Source of the DNA: Enterobacter huaxiensis
Lineage (GTDB): Bacteria > Pseudomonadota > Gammaproteobacteria > Enterobacterales > Enterobacteriaceae
Direction: 5' to 3'
Assembly (NCBI RefSeq): GCF_003594935.2
Contig: NZ_CP043342.1
Span: 1,612,001 to 1,676,000 of the forward strand
Length of the DNA: 64,000 nt
Shown: one piece after another, positions 1 to 9,809 of the stretch
Position numbering within the stretch: position 1 is the first letter of the stretch
Layout of the letters: the number at the start of each line of letters is the position of its first letter
Position numbers and translations under genes: made by a program
The notes under the pieces: generated by a model
What the model was told of the DNA's origin: nothing
The model's input: only the letters and a program-made list of their open reading frames with translations
The model's database searches: none

Positions 1-548
1 AAATGCACGTAATCAGAAGCGAGAACGAAACGGTCGCGCATCACTACACGCACCATGTGCTGCTGATGGCAGCGGTGCCGGTCATCTGCGCGTTTATCGG
101 TACAACACAAATCGGCTGGAACTTTGGTGATGGCACCGTAATTCAGCTCTCCTGGTTTACGGGGCTATACCTTGCCATTCTGTTTTACGGCGTGATGCTC
201 GCCGGGGTGGCGGTGATGGGGCGGGTTATCTACTGGATGGCGCGCAACTACCCGCAGCGCCCGTCGCTCGCCCACTGTATGATTTTTGCCGGATACGTCG
301 CGACCCCGCTGTTTTTAAGCGGCATTGTCGCGCTTTATCCACTGGTCTGGCTGTGCGCGCTGATCGGTACCGTGGCGCTCTTTTACACCGGATATCTGCT
401 GTATCTGGGCGTTCCCACCTTCCTGAATATCAATAAAGAAGAGGGCCTGAGCTTCTCCAGCTCGACGCTCGCCATTGGCGTGCTGGTCCTGGAGGCGCTA
501 CTGGCGCTGACGGTTATTCTTTGGGGTTATGGATACCGTCTTTTCTAA
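1..548 (+). CDS. yohC: YohC inner membrane protein, 5' end cut by window edge
   Basis: Multi-pass inner membrane protein of the Yip1/DUF1282 type; physiological role unknown. The 181 visible residues match E. coli YohC closely from its internal Met-15 to the C-terminus (ending GYGYRLF), so the methionine codon at position 3 is very probably internal and about 14 residues lie outside the window. Several hydrophobic stretches are evident, for example MAAVPVICAFIG, LYLAILFYGVMLAGVAV, ATPLFLSGIVALYPLVW and STLAIGVLVLEALLALTVIL. A strong inverted repeat follows the stop codon. Identity is secure; function is not. Confidence 0.93.
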   Translation, partial: MHVIRSENETVAHHYTHHVLLMAAVPVICAFIGTTQIGWNFGDGTVIQLSWFTGLYLAILFYGVMLAGVAVMGRVIYWMARNYPQRPSLAHCMIFAGYVATPLFLSGIVALYPLVWLCALIGTVALFYTGYLLYLGVPTFLNINKEEGLSFSSSTLAIGVLVLEALLALTVILWGYGYRLF

Positions 549-553
549 GCTCA

Positions 554-585
554 CTGCATTGCTGGCGCAAATGCCAGCAATGCAG
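554..585 (+). terminator. Hairpin after yohC
   Basis: Perfect 13-bp stem (554-566 with 573-585) around a 6-nt GCAAAT loop, starting 6 nt after the yohC stop. There is no T-tract, so it may be a 3' stabiliser or a weak terminator. The rest of the gap to pbpG holds a second short stem (CCTGCG/CGCAGG, 647-669) and presumably the pbpG promoter, which I could not place. Confidence 0.55.
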
Positions 586-713
586 CATCTGTTCACGATT
601 CTCCGCTGGCGACAACGCACGGTGACCGCTATGATGCCGAAGCCAGCCTGCGTTTTCCGTCGACGCAGGCGGTGTACGTATAACGTGCGTGAATAATTAT
701 CAGAAGTCTCACC

Positions 714-1637
714 ATGCTGAAATTCCGAGTTTCATTACTTAGCCTGGCGCTTATCCTGGGGGCATCCGCTGCCGCTCCAGCGTTCGCCAAAACGCCAGCC
801 GTGACTACCGCCGCCGCGCAGCCGCAGATTGCGTCCGGCAGCGCGATGATTGTCGATCTGAACACCAACAAGGTGATCTACGCCAGCCACCCGGATCTGG
901 TGCGCCCGATTGCCTCTATTACCAAATTAATGACCGCGATGGTGGTGCTTGATGCACGGCTGCCGCTGGATGAAAAGCTGAAGGTGGACATCAGCCATAC
1001 GCCGGAGATGAAGGGGATATACTCTCGCGTGCGCCTGAACAGTGAAATCAGCCGTAAGGATATGCTGCTGCTGGCGCTGATGTCGTCAGAGAACCGCGCG
1101 GCGGCAAGCCTGGCGCACCATTACCCGGGCGGCTATGACGCCTTTATTCGCGCCATGAACGCCAAGGCCAAATCGCTGGGGATGACCAATACCCGCTACG
1201 TAGAGCCGACCGGGCTGTCGATTCATAACGTCTCAACGGCGCGCGACCTGACGAAGATGCTGATTGCCAGCAAGCAGTATCCGCTGCTCGGCCAGCTCAG
1301 CACCACGCGTGAGGACATGGCGACCTTCTCTAATCCTGCGTACACGCTGCCGTTCCGCAATACTAACCATCTGGTGTATCGCGAGAACTGGAATATCCAG
1401 TTAACCAAAACGGGCTTCACCAATGCGGCGGGCCACTGCCTGGTGATGCGCACCGTGTTTAACGGTAAGCCGGTGGCGCTGGTGGTGATGGATGCCTTCG
1501 GCAAATACACCCACTTCGCGGATGCCAGCCGCCTGCGCACCTGGATTGAGACGGGAAAAGTGCAGCCGGTTCCGGCCGCGGCGTTGACCTATAAAAAGCA
1601 GAAAGCGGAACAGATGGCGACGGCGCAGAACGACTGA
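714..1637 (+). CDS. pbpG: D-alanyl-D-alanine endopeptidase, PBP7
   Basis: Periplasmic low-molecular-weight penicillin-binding protein that cleaves D-Ala-meso-DAP cross-links in peptidoglycan. The 307 residues begin with a Sec signal peptide (about 1-25, ending APAFA). All three penicillin-binding motifs are present: S68-I-T-K71 with the acylated serine, S125-E-N127, and K232-T-G234. Length and sequence agree with E. coli PbpG of the peptidase S11 family. It stands alone as a transcription unit, and the stop is followed by a 35-bp hairpin element shared with two other gene ends in this window. Confidence 0.96.
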   Translation: MLKFRVSLLSLALILGASAAAPAFAKTPAVTTAAAQPQIASGSAMIVDLNTNKVIYASHPDLVRPIASITKLMTAMVVLDARLPLDEKLKVDISHTPEMKGIYSRVRLNSEISRKDMLLLALMSSENRAAASLAHHYPGGYDAFIRAMNAKAKSLGMTNTRYVEPTGLSIHNVSTARDLTKMLIASKQYPLLGQLSTTREDMATFSNPAYTLPFRNTNHLVYRENWNIQLTKTGFTNAAGHCLVMRTVFNGKPVALVVMDAFGKYTHFADASRLRTWIETGKVQPVPAAALTYKKQKAEQMATAQND

Positions 1638-1655
1638 GCCGTTAGCGCGCTGATG

Positions 1656-1690
1656 CCCTCACCCCGGCCCTCTCCCACAGGGAGAGGGAG
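1656..1690 (+). repeat. Dispersed 35-bp 3'-end hairpin element, copy 1
   Basis: C-rich element containing the stem CCCTCTCCC / GGGAGAGGG around ACA, located 18 nt after pbpG. An identical 35-mer lies at 56462-56496 and a close variant at 14587-14621, each just downstream of a plus-strand gene. It probably acts as a terminator or mRNA 3'-end protector. Confidence 0.7.
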
Positions 1691-1729
1691 TAAACACTAA
1701 AAACGGTAACCCAGGTTACCGTTTTGCTT

Positions 1730-2284
1730 CTATTCCGGCAGCGTCCAGTCACCGTCGTTGAGCGGGCGCTGCATTATCAACGTATCTCGCCAGTCACCTT
1801 TCTTGTAGCCCACGCTTCGTAGCTGACCCACGACTTCAAATCCGTGCTTTTTATGTAGCCGCAGCGAGCCTGCATTGTTATTGCCATCACCCACCACGGC
1901 AATGATCTGCCGCCATTGACCTTGCTCGCATCGCGCGATCAGGGCATCCATTAACGTGGAGCCAAATCCGCGCCCGGTGGTGCTGGCATCTACGTAAATT
2001 GACTCTTCAAGGGTGTAGCGATAGGCATGGCGTGGACGATAGGGCGTGGCGTAGCAGTACCCGACGACAATCCCCCGGTACAGCGCCACCAGCCACGGCA
2101 AGCCGTGCTCAGCAACGCTTTTCATCCGCTCACGCATTTCATCGACGGTTGGGGGAACTTCCTCGAACGAGGCACGTCCGTGAAGCACGTGCCAGGCATA
2201 AATAGCCGAGATGGCATGCGCATCGTCGGGAAGGGCATCGCGCACTTCCACTTCGGTTTCGGATAAAACATCAACAGCCGACAT
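1730..2284 (-). CDS. GNAT acetyltransferase, phosphinothricin/amino-acid acetyltransferase type
   Basis: Cytoplasmic GNAT-fold N-acetyltransferase of the Pat/MnaT (YncA) type, which uses acetyl-CoA on amino-acid-like amines such as phosphinothricin, methionine sulfone or sulfoximine. Visible hallmarks are the N-terminal VRDALPDDAHAISAIYAWHV segment, the acceptor-pocket SFEEVPP, the VDASTTGRGFGSTLMDALI stretch carrying the acetyl-CoA R/Q-x-x-G-x-G/A loop, and the C-terminal KHGFEVVGQL segment. I chose the ATG at 2284 (MSAVDVLS) because AGGAG lies 12 nt upstream on the minus strand; an ORF extension to 2341 has no such support. It stands alone between pbpG and dld. The exact substrate is not determinable from sequence. 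Confidence 0.82.
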   Translation of the reverse strand: MSAVDVLSETEVEVRDALPDDAHAISAIYAWHVLHGRASFEEVPPTVDEMRERMKSVAEHGLPWLVALYRGIVVGYCYATPYRPRHAYRYTLEESIYVDASTTGRGFGSTLMDALIARCEQGQWRQIIAVVGDGNNNAGSLRLHKKHGFEVVGQLRSVGYKKGDWRDTLIMQRPLNDGDWTLPE

Positions 2285-2396
2285 GATGTGCCTGCTCCTC
2301 GTCATGGAATGCCGAAGAAACGTTTCTCCGGCGACAGGCACCTAATCTAGTACGTTTGAGGCGTGCTTAACAATCTCTTAAATTTGGCTATAGGAA

Positions 2397-4145
2397 TTAA
2401 TCAGCAGCTTGCGTATTGTGCTGCTCCGATTCCTCGCTCTCTTTCCAGTATTTCTTCCGCGTTGTCTTACCAATGCCGGGATTCATACTGTTTGTAGGGT
2501 CATTCTCCCGATAAAACCGCTTAAGCGTTTCCGGTGCCTTATAGAGATGGCCCACGTTATGTTCCGCCGGGTATTGCGCACCGCGCTCGCTGAGCAGGGC
2601 CAGCATCTGCTCTTTCAGCGCGTGCGGGTCAACGCCTTTCTTGACGATGTAATCCTGGTGGAAGACGTAGCACATAAAGTGTCCGTAATAGAGCTTGTGC
2701 ACCAGCTTGCTGTCAATCTCCGGCGGCAGGTGTTCAAACCATTCGGTATCGTTACGGCGCAGGGCAATGTCCAGCGCCAGAATGTCCTCCACCTCTTCAG
2801 AATGAACGGCCTGATAGCGAATGGCGGCACCGGCCGCGGCGAAGCGGTGCAGGAAGGCCTTGCTGCCCTCCTCAGGCGTACAGGCAAAGAAATCCCCGTC
2901 GGCGTTCTTGAAAAATTCGGTCAGCCAGCTTTGTGCTTCAGCAATCCCGTCTCCGGCCATCTTCAGCAGCAGGTGGTGTTCATACCTATCGCGCCAGGTT
3001 TTCATCCGCTCCGGTAAGTGCGCGGGAAAAACGTTGCCCAGCTTCTGCATAAAGCGGTCGGTAAAGTGCGGCTTAAACAGCGACACTTTGTCGAGCATTG
3101 CGTCGGTGCGGCCCTTCATGGTGAAGAAGAACGGCATTTTGTCGGTGCCGAGCTTGTCGATCATCAGGAAGGTGTCTTTGCCGTAGCGCTCGGCAATATC
3201 GTAAATGTCCCGATGCATATACTCGCCCGCCACCGGCAGATGGGTAAACTCGCCCAGAATATGGCGGCGGATCTCGGTCAGGACCTCGGGCTGATTGGTG
3301 CCGATGTAAAACACCTGCTGTTTTTTCTCTGCCGGGAAGGTATCCAGGCGCACCGCAAAGACCGCGAGTTTTCCCGCGCAGCCGGAAGATTCGAACAGGC
3401 GGTCCGGGTCAGCGTTATAGCGCGCCGGGGTGTCGGCGTCGATATCGCGCACGCGGGTGACGTAGTCGTGATCGTGCGCGTGGCGGCCGTCGTGCTGAAC
3501 GTCCTCGTCCTTCACGCGGTCATCGTCAAGCTTGCTGAGGATCTGCTCTGGCGTCACGCCGAGATCGATGCCCAGATGGTTCACCAGCGTCAGCTTGCCG
3601 TTTTCATCGATCCGCGCAAACAGCGACATCTCGGTGTAGGCCGGGCCGCGCTGCACCAGCGAGCCGCCGGAGTTATTGCAGATCCCGCCGATCACCGAGG
3701 CGCCAATACAGGACGAGCCGATCACGGAATGCGGCTCGCGCCCCAGCGGCTTGAGCGCTTTCTCCAGCGTGTAGAGCGTGGTGCCCGGGAAGGCAAGCAC
3801 CTGTTCACCTTTGTCCAGCAGGTGCAGCTTGTCGAGACGCAGGGTGCTGACGATGACGATGTCGCGATCGTAATCGTTGCCGTTCGGCGTGGAGCCCTCG
3901 GTCAGGCCGGTATTGGCAGCCTGCATCAGAATAATTTTGTCGGCGGCAACGCAGGCGCTCAGCACGCGCCACAGTTCCAGCAGCGTGCCGGGGAAGACCA
4001 CCGCCAGCGCGTCGCCCTGGCCGGAACGGAAGCCTTTGCGGTAGCGCGCCGTTTTGGCCGGGTCGGTAAGCAGGTGAGAGTGACCAACCAGGCGCGACAG
4101 TTCGTTAATAAAAGTATTGTTATCGTCAGTTCGAACAGAAGACAT
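2397..4145 (-). CDS. dld: Quinone-dependent D-lactate dehydrogenase
   Basis: Peripheral membrane FAD flavoenzyme that oxidises D-lactate to pyruvate and passes electrons to the quinone pool. The 582 residues are nearly collinear with E. coli Dld (571 aa): an N-terminal PCMH-type FAD-binding domain including VIGSSCIGASVIGGICNNSG, then the cap and the C-terminal membrane-binding domain. The start at 4145 (MSSVRTDD) has AAGGAG six nt upstream; the longer reading from 4169 adds eight residues absent from E. coli. The C-terminus is about ten residues longer and charged (ESEESEQHNTQAAD). The gene is divergent from bglX, as in E. coli. Confidence 0.96.
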   Translation of the reverse strand: MSSVRTDDNNTFINELSRLVGHSHLLTDPAKTARYRKGFRSGQGDALAVVFPGTLLELWRVLSACVAADKIILMQAANTGLTEGSTPNGNDYDRDIVIVSTLRLDKLHLLDKGEQVLAFPGTTLYTLEKALKPLGREPHSVIGSSCIGASVIGGICNNSGGSLVQRGPAYTEMSLFARIDENGKLTLVNHLGIDLGVTPEQILSKLDDDRVKDEDVQHDGRHAHDHDYVTRVRDIDADTPARYNADPDRLFESSGCAGKLAVFAVRLDTFPAEKKQQVFYIGTNQPEVLTEIRRHILGEFTHLPVAGEYMHRDIYDIAERYGKDTFLMIDKLGTDKMPFFFTMKGRTDAMLDKVSLFKPHFTDRFMQKLGNVFPAHLPERMKTWRDRYEHHLLLKMAGDGIAEAQSWLTEFFKNADGDFFACTPEEGSKAFLHRFAAAGAAIRYQAVHSEEVEDILALDIALRRNDTEWFEHLPPEIDSKLVHKLYYGHFMCYVFHQDYIVKKGVDPHALKEQMLALLSERGAQYPAEHNVGHLYKAPETLKRFYRENDPTNSMNPGIGKTTRKKYWKESEESEQHNTQAAD

Positions 4146-4334
4146 CTTCCACTCCTTGTGGTGGGGCAAATTTCTCGCTGTAAAGCATAGCGCGATTAAC
4201 TGTTAAGCGGTCTAGTATTCACGAGAAAAATCAGAGAATAACCCTGCACCGTTCGGAGGGTTTGTGGCACACTGCGCTTTTCGCACGGTATGGCCGAGAT
4301 CGTCCGGCGGTTATTGATGAGAGAGTAAAACGAC

Positions 4335-6632
4335 ATGAAATGGCTATGTTCTGTAGGTGTCGCCGTCAGCCTGGCGCTGCAGCCTGCGCTGGCAGAGGAT
4401 TTGTTTGGCAATCATCCGCTCACGCCTGAAGCCCGCGACGCGTTTGTCACGGAGTTGCTCAAGAAGATGACGGTCGATGAGAAGATCGGCCAGCTGCGTC
4501 TTATCAGCGTCGGCCCGGATAATCCGAAAGAGGCCATCCGTGAGATGATCAAAGAGAGCCAGGTGGGGGCGATTTTTAACACCGTCACCCGTCAGGATAT
4601 CCGCAAAATGCAGGATCAGGCGATGGAGCTCAGCCGCCTGAAGATCCCTCTCTTCTTTGCCTATGACGTGCTGCACGGCCAGCGTACCGTCTTCCCGATT
4701 AGCCTCGGGCTAGCCTCCTCCTTTAACCTCGACGCGGTGAAGACCGTCGGGCGCGTGTCCGCCTATGAAGCGGCAGACGATGGCCTGAACATGACCTGGG
4801 CGCCTATGGTGGACGTCTCCCGCGATCCGCGCTGGGGCCGCGCGTCGGAAGGCTTTGGTGAAGATACGTATTTAACGGCCACAATGGGTAAAACCATGGT
4901 GGAAGCGATGCAGGGAAAAAGCCCGGCGGATCGCTACTCGGTGATGACCAGCGTCAAGCACTTCGCCGCATACGGCGCGGTTGAAGGCGGGAAAGAGTAC
5001 AACACCGTGGACATGAGCCCGCAGCGCCTGTTCAACGACTACATGCCGCCTTACAAGGCAGGGCTCGATGCGGGCAGCGGCGCGGTGATGGTGGCGCTGA
5101 ACTCCCTGAACGGCACGCCTGCGACCTCTGATTCCTGGCTGCTGAAAGACGTGCTGCGCGACCAGTGGGGCTTTAAGGGCATCACCGTTTCCGATCACGG
5201 CGCGATTAAAGAGCTGATCAAGCACGGCACGGCGTCTGACCCTGAAGACGCGGTGCGCGTGGCGCTCAAGTCCGGCATTAATATGAGCATGAGCGACGAG
5301 TACTACAGCAAATACCTGCCGGGGCTGGTGAAGAGCGGCAAGGTAACGATGGCGGAGCTGGACGATGCCGCGCGCCACGTGCTGAACGTGAAATATGACA
5401 TGGGGCTGTTTAACGATCCGTACAGCCACCTCGGACCAAAAGATTCTGACCCGGCGGACACCAACGCTGAAAGCCGCCTGCACCGCAAAGACGCGCGTGA
5501 AGTCGCGCGCGAAAGCCTGGTGCTGCTGAAAAACCGCCTCGACACGCTGCCGCTGAAAAAATCCGGCAACATCGCCGTGGTGGGCCCGCTGGCCGACAGC
5601 AAGCGCGACGTGATGGGAAGCTGGTCTGCAGCTGGCGTGGCGGATCAGTCCGTCACCGTGCTGACCGGCATTAAAAATGCCGTCGGTGAAAACGCGAAGG
5701 TGGTGTACGCCAAGGGCGCGAACGTGACCGACGATAAAGACATCGTTACCTTCCTCAACCAGTACGAGGAAGCGGTGAAGGTGGATCCGCGCACGCCGAA
5801 AGAGATGATTGACGAAGCGGTGGATGCCGCCAAACGGTCTGACGTCGTTGTTGCGGTCGTGGGCGAAGCGCAGGGTATGGCGCACGAAGCCTCCAGCCGT
5901 ACCGACATCACCATCCCGCAGAGCCAGCGCGACCTGATCGCCGCCCTGAAGGCGACGGGCAAGCCGCTGGTGCTGGTGCTGATGAACGGTCGTCCGCTGG
6001 CGCTGGTGAAAGAAGACCAGCAGGCGGATGCGATTCTGGAAACCTGGTTCGCCGGTACCGAAGGCGGTAACGCTATCGCCGACGTGCTGTTTGGCGATTA
6101 CAACCCGTCGGGCAAGCTGCCGATGTCCTTCCCGCGCTCCGTGGGGCAAATTCCGGTTTACTACAGCCACCTGAATACCGGACGTCCTTACAACGCCGAC
6201 AAGCCGAACAAATACACGTCACGCTACTTCGACGAAGCGAACGGCCCGCTGTATCCGTTCGGCTATGGCCTGAGCTACACCACCTTTAAGGTCTCTGACG
6301 TGAAAATGTCAGCGCCAACGATGAAGCGCGACGGCAAGGTCACCGCCAGCGTGGACGTGACCAATACCGGCAAGCGTGAAGGGGCCACGGTTATCCAGAT
6401 GTACGTTCAGGACGTCACCGCATCCATGAGCCGTCCGGTGAAGCAGCTGCGCGGCTTTGAAAAGGTCAGCCTCAAGCCGGGTGAAACCCAAACCGTCAGC
6501 TTCCCGATTGACGTAGACGCGCTGAAATTCTGGAACCAGCAGATGAAATACGACGCGGAGCCGGGCAAGTTCAACGTCTTCATCGGCGTGGACTCTGCCC
6601 GCGTCAACCAAGGCGAGTTCGAGCTGCAGTAA
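4335..6632 (+). CDS. bglX: Periplasmic beta-glucosidase, glycoside hydrolase family 3
   Basis: Retaining GH3 enzyme that hydrolyses beta-glucosides in the periplasm. At 765 residues it has the E. coli BglX length. A signal peptide occupies about residues 1-20 (LQPALA|EDLF). The N-terminal TIM-barrel domain carries the catalytic nucleophile D287 in the motif TVSDHGA and the upstream substrate-binding SVKHFAAYG. The central alpha/beta domain begins near LPLKKSGNIAVVGPLADS, and the C-terminal fibronectin-III-like domain covers about 670-765 (SVDVTNTGKREGATVIQMYV). It is monocistronic, followed by a GC-rich hairpin. Confidence 0.97.
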   Translation: MKWLCSVGVAVSLALQPALAEDLFGNHPLTPEARDAFVTELLKKMTVDEKIGQLRLISVGPDNPKEAIREMIKESQVGAIFNTVTRQDIRKMQDQAMELSRLKIPLFFAYDVLHGQRTVFPISLGLASSFNLDAVKTVGRVSAYEAADDGLNMTWAPMVDVSRDPRWGRASEGFGEDTYLTATMGKTMVEAMQGKSPADRYSVMTSVKHFAAYGAVEGGKEYNTVDMSPQRLFNDYMPPYKAGLDAGSGAVMVALNSLNGTPATSDSWLLKDVLRDQWGFKGITVSDHGAIKELIKHGTASDPEDAVRVALKSGINMSMSDEYYSKYLPGLVKSGKVTMAELDDAARHVLNVKYDMGLFNDPYSHLGPKDSDPADTNAESRLHRKDAREVARESLVLLKNRLDTLPLKKSGNIAVVGPLADSKRDVMGSWSAAGVADQSVTVLTGIKNAVGENAKVVYAKGANVTDDKDIVTFLNQYEEAVKVDPRTPKEMIDEAVDAAKRSDVVVAVVGEAQGMAHEASSRTDITIPQSQRDLIAALKATGKPLVLVLMNGRPLALVKEDQQADAILETWFAGTEGGNAIADVLFGDYNPSGKLPMSFPRSVGQIPVYYSHLNTGRPYNADKPNKYTSRYFDEANGPLYPFGYGLSYTTFKVSDVKMSAPTMKRDGKVTASVDVTNTGKREGATVIQMYVQDVTASMSRPVKQLRGFEKVSLKPGETQTVSFPIDVDALKFWNQQMKYDAEPGKFNVFIGVDSARVNQGEFELQ

Positions 6633-6646
6633 TCTTTCCCTCCTCA

Positions 6647-6671
6647 GCATCCCCCGCGAGGCGGGGGATGC
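6647..6671 (+). terminator. Hairpin after bglX
   Basis: Perfect 11-bp stem GCATCCCCCGC / GCGGGGGATGC with loop GAG, 14 nt after the bglX stop. The T-tract is poor, but the stem is very stable and isolates bglX from the osmF operon. Confidence 0.7.
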
Positions 6672-6722
6672 GTCATACCTTATGCTAAAAAGTCATTTTG
6701 ACGGGTAAACACGCCGTTTTAA

Positions 6723-6733
6723 GCTACGCTTTT
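6723..6733 (+). promoter_or_regulatory. Sigma-S type extended -10 of the osmF-yehYXW operon
   Basis: GCTACGCTTTT matches the RpoS -10 consensus KCTAYRCTTAA in 9 of 11 positions and lies about 45 nt before the osmF start. In E. coli the orthologous operon is RpoS-dependent and induced by osmotic stress, so the match is expected biologically. The transcription start itself is inferred. Confidence 0.65.
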
Positions 6734-6778
6734 CTCTCAAGCCTCTGAAAAAGGCGGCAAAATAATGAGGAATGCAGA

Positions 6779-7696
6779 ATGACGATTACAAAGGGGATGA
6801 TGGGCTCCGCGGTCCTGCTGGCAGCGCTGAGCCTGCCGCTTCAGGCAGCTGAGCCGGTGAAGGTTGGGTCCAAGATTGATACCGAAGGGGCGCTGCTCGG
6901 CAATATCATTTTGCAGGTGCTTGAGAGCCACGGGGTTAAAACGGTAAATAAAGTCCAGCTCGGGACCACTCCGGTGGTGCGCGGCGCTATTACCTCCGGC
7001 GAGCTGGATATCTACCCGGAATATACCGGCAACGGTGCCTTCTTCTTTAAAGAAGAAAACGATCCTGCGTGGAAAAACGCCAAAGCGGGCTATGAAAAAG
7101 TCAAAAAGCTGGACGCAGAGAAGAACAAGCTGGTCTGGCTCACGCCTGCGCCAGCCAACAATACCTGGACCATCGCGGTACGCAAAGATATTGCGGAGAA
7201 GGGGAAGTTGACCTCCCTTGAGGACCTCAGCCGCTATCTGAAAGAGAAGGGCGACTTCAAGCTTGCGGCGTCGGCTGAATTTATCGAACGCGCGGATGCC
7301 CTGCCTGCCTTCGAAAAAGCCTACGATTTCAAGCTCGACCAGGCGCAGCTGCTCTCTCTGGCCGGCGGTGATACGGCGGTGACCATCAAAGCGGCGGCGC
7401 AGCAAACCTCCGGCGTTAACGCGGCCATGGCCTACGGCACCGACGGACCGGTTGCGGCGCTGGGTCTGCAAACCCTGACCGACCCGAAAGGCGTTCAGCC
7501 AATTTATGCCCCAACCCCGGTGGTGCGCGAAGCGGTGCTGAAAGCCTACCCGGAGATTGGCGACTGGCTCAAGCCGGTGTTTGAGAAGCTGGATGAAAAA
7601 ACGCTGCAGCAGCTGAACGCCAGCATTGCGGTTGAGGGACTGGATGCCAAAAAAGTGGCTGCCGATTTCCTGAAGCAACAAGGGCTTGTGAAGTAA
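6779..7696 (+). CDS. osmF: Glycine betaine-binding periplasmic protein OsmF
   Basis: Periplasmic substrate-binding subunit (OpuAC-like, quaternary-ammonium-binding) of the low-affinity, stress-induced OsmF-YehYXW osmoprotectant ABC transporter. The 305 residues start with a signal peptide (about 1-23, ending LPLQA|AEPV). GSKIDTEGALLGNIILQVLE and DIYPEYTGNGAFFF are family signatures. An upstream GAGGAA serves as ribosome-binding site. It is the first gene of a four-gene operon, with yehY 12 nt downstream, and sits behind a sigma-S-like promoter. The order osmF-yehY-yehX-yehW is the same as in E. coli. Confidence 0.95.
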   Translation: MTITKGMMGSAVLLAALSLPLQAAEPVKVGSKIDTEGALLGNIILQVLESHGVKTVNKVQLGTTPVVRGAITSGELDIYPEYTGNGAFFFKEENDPAWKNAKAGYEKVKKLDAEKNKLVWLTPAPANNTWTIAVRKDIAEKGKLTSLEDLSRYLKEKGDFKLAASAEFIERADALPAFEKAYDFKLDQAQLLSLAGGDTAVTIKAAAQQTSGVNAAMAYGTDGPVAALGLQTLTDPKGVQPIYAPTPVVREAVLKAYPEIGDWLKPVFEKLDEKTLQQLNASIAVEGLDAKKVAADFLKQQGLVK

Positions 7697-7708
7697 CGGG
7701 ACAGGGCT

Positions 7709-8866
7709 GTGCCAATAAAATGCTATAACCGCGTGCTGCTGCTGTTGGCCTGCATGGCCATCGCGGCGGTCGCGTTACCCTTTATCAATGTCGCCCCTAA
7801 CCGTCTGGTGTCGGGGGAGGCCCGCGCGCTCTGGCAGGTCTGGCCCTTTGCGCCAGCCCTGCTGGGGCTTACGCTCGCCGCCGTGATTGCATTATCGTTC
7901 TGGGGGAAGCGTACGGCCCATTGGCTAACGCTTTTTCTCTGCGAAGCCCTTTTTATTGTGCTTTTCTGGAGCGCGGGGCTGGCGGCGGCGCAGATGGTTT
8001 CTGTCGAAAGCCCCCTTGCGAGAACGTCAATTGGCAGCGGCTTATGGCTGTGGCTGGCCCTGTGCCTGCTGGCCTGTAGCGACGTCATTCGTCGCCTGAC
8101 CGCAAGGCCAGTCTGGCGCTGGTTACTGAACGCACAGCTTTGGTGTATCCCGCTGTGGCTGCTCTTCAGCGGCGAGCTGAATAATCTTTCGCTGTTAAAA
8201 GAGTACGCTAACCGTCAGGAGGTGTTTGACGGTGCGCTGGTGCAGCATCTGACGATTCTGCTCGGCACGCTCTTCCCGGCCCTGCTGCTGGGCGTGCCGC
8301 TGGGGATATGGTGCTATCGCCATCCCGCCCGGCAGGGGAGCGTCTTCGCCGTTCTTAATGTTATCCAGACCATCCCTTCCGTGGCCTTGTTTGGCCTGCT
8401 CATTGCCCCGCTCGCGGGGTTAGTGAAGTCATTCCCCACGCTGTCCTCTTTCGGGATCGCCGGAACCGGGTTAACGCCCGCGCTGATTGCGCTGGTGCTG
8501 TATGCGCTGCTGCCGCTGGTGCGCGGCGTGGTGGCGGGATTAAGCCAGGTGCCGCAGGACGCGCTGGAAAGCGCCCATGCGATGGGGATGAGCGCGCGGC
8601 AGTGTTTCTGGAAAATCCAGCTTCCGCTGGCGCTGCCGCTGCTGGTCCGCAGCCTGCGGGTGGTGACGGTACAAACGGTGGGGATGGCGGTGATAGCCGC
8701 GTTGATTGGCGCGGGAGGCTTTGGCGCACTGGTGTTCCAGGGGCTGCTCAGCAGCGCGCTGGATTTGGTGCTTTTAGGTGTCGTTCCTACCATTGCGCTG
8801 GCGGTGGTGCTGGACGCGTTGTTTGCCCTGTGGCTCGCGCTGCTCGGGAGAAGAGCCAATGATTGA
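7709..8866 (+). CDS. yehY: Osmoprotectant ABC transporter permease YehY
   Basis: Inner membrane permease of the OsmF-YehYXW importer. At 385 residues it equals E. coli YehY when the GTG at 7709 is used. The N-terminal half (about 1-165) contains several extra membrane spans typical of YehY, and the C-terminal half is the binding-protein-dependent transport domain, with the EAA-type cytoplasmic loop [26 protein letters not shown] that contacts the ATPase YehX. Its last 8 nt overlap the start of yehX, indicating translational coupling. Confidence 0.95.
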   Translation: MPIKCYNRVLLLLACMAIAAVALPFINVAPNRLVSGEARALWQVWPFAPALLGLTLAAVIALSFWGKRTAHWLTLFLCEALFIVLFWSAGLAAAQMVSVESPLARTSIGSGLWLWLALCLLACSDVIRRLTARPVWRWLLNAQLWCIPLWLLFSGELNNLSLLKEYANRQEVFDGALVQHLTILLGTLFPALLLGVPLGIWCYRHPARQGSVFAVLNVIQTIPSVALFGLLIAPLAGLVKSFPTLSSFGIAGTGLTPALIALVLYALLPLVRGVVAGLSQVPQDALESAHAMGMSARQCFWKIQLPLALPLLVRSLRVVTVQTVGMAVIAALIGAGGFGALVFQGLLSSALDLVLLGVVPTIALAVVLDALFALWLALLGRRAND

Positions 8867-9809
8867 ATTTCACGATGTGAGTAAAACCTTTGCAGGTCGC
8901 CCGGCGGCGAGCCACCTGAATCTGCATTTTGCACAGGGGGCGTTCTCGGTATTGATTGGCACCTCCGGGTCGGGAAAATCCACCACCCTGAAGATGATTA
9001 ACCGGCTGGTGGAGCACGACAGCGGTCTGATTCGCTTCGACGGAGAGGAGATCCGCAGCCTGCCGGTTCTGGAGTTGCGCCGTCGAATGGGGTACGCCAT
9101 TCAGTCCATCGGCCTGTTTCCTCACTGGACGGTGGCGCAGAATATCGCCACCGTGCTGCAGCTGGAGAAATGGTCGCGGGCAAAAATAGCGGAGCGGGTC
9201 GACGAGCTGATGGCGCTGCTCGGCCTGGAGCCGACGCTCCGCGAGCGCTATCCGCACCAGCTATCCGGCGGGCAGCAGCAGCGGGTGGGCGTGGCGCGCG
9301 CGCTGGCGGCGAATCCTCAGGTGCTGCTGATGGATGAGCCTTTCGGCGCGCTGGATCCCGTCACCCGAGGGGCGCTTCAGGCGGAAATGACCCGCATTCA
9401 CCGCATTCTCGGGCGCACGATTATTCTCGTGACCCACGATATCGATGAGGCGCTGCGCCTGGCCGATCGTCTGGTGCTGATGGACCATGGGGAGGTGGTG
9501 CAGCAGGGGACGCCGCTTGAGCTGTTGACCCATCCGGCTAATGATTTTGTACGCGAGTTTTTTGGACGCAGCGAGCTGGGCGTCAGGCTGCTTTCCCTGC
9601 GAACCGTGGGCGACTACATGCGCCCGCAGGGAGCGCTGGTGAGCGGCGAACCGCTGCATGAACAGATGAACCTGCGCGATGCGCTCTCTGCGTTTGTCGC
9701 CCGACAGTGCGAGGTGCTGCCCGTTTCGGACGCTCAGGGCGCACCGTGCGGCACTCTTCATTTTCGCGATCTGCTGGCCGGGGAGGTGACGCGTGAGGTA
9801 CATGCGTGA
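8859..9809 (+). CDS. yehX: Osmoprotectant ABC transporter ATPase YehX
   Basis: Cytoplasmic ATPase of the importer. Starting at the ATG at 8859 ([11 protein letters not shown]) it has 316 residues. Motifs in order: Walker [10 protein letters not shown] (about 35-43), Q-loop [14 protein letters not shown] signature [15 protein letters not shown], Walker [13 protein letters not shown] and switch histidine in [11 protein letters not shown]-terminal region of about 75 residues, after the switch, resembles a single CBS-like regulatory half. A longer in-frame extension to 8778 lies inside yehY and is not believable. It overlaps yehY by 8 nt and yehW by 17 nt. Confidence 0.95.
   Translation: MIEFHDVSKTFAGRPAASHLNLHFAQGAFSVLIGTSGSGKSTTLKMINRLVEHDSGLIRFDGEEIRSLPVLELRRRMGYAIQSIGLFPHWTVAQNIATVLQLEKWSRAKIAERVDELMALLGLEPTLRERYPHQLSGGQQQRVGVARALAANPQVLLMDEPFGALDPVTRGALQAEMTRIHRILGRTIILVTHDIDEALRLADRLVLMDHGEVVQQGTPLELLTHPANDFVREFFGRSELGVRLLSLRTVGDYMRPQGALVSGEPLHEQMNLRDALSAFVARQCEVLPVSDAQGAPCGTLHFRDLLAGEVTREVHA

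Noticed and set aside
3018..4190. Long plus-strand open frame opposite dld (390 codons)
   Set aside because: It lies entirely antisense to dld, is low-complexity in His/Arg/Val and shows no domain; a shadow of a GC-rich gene.
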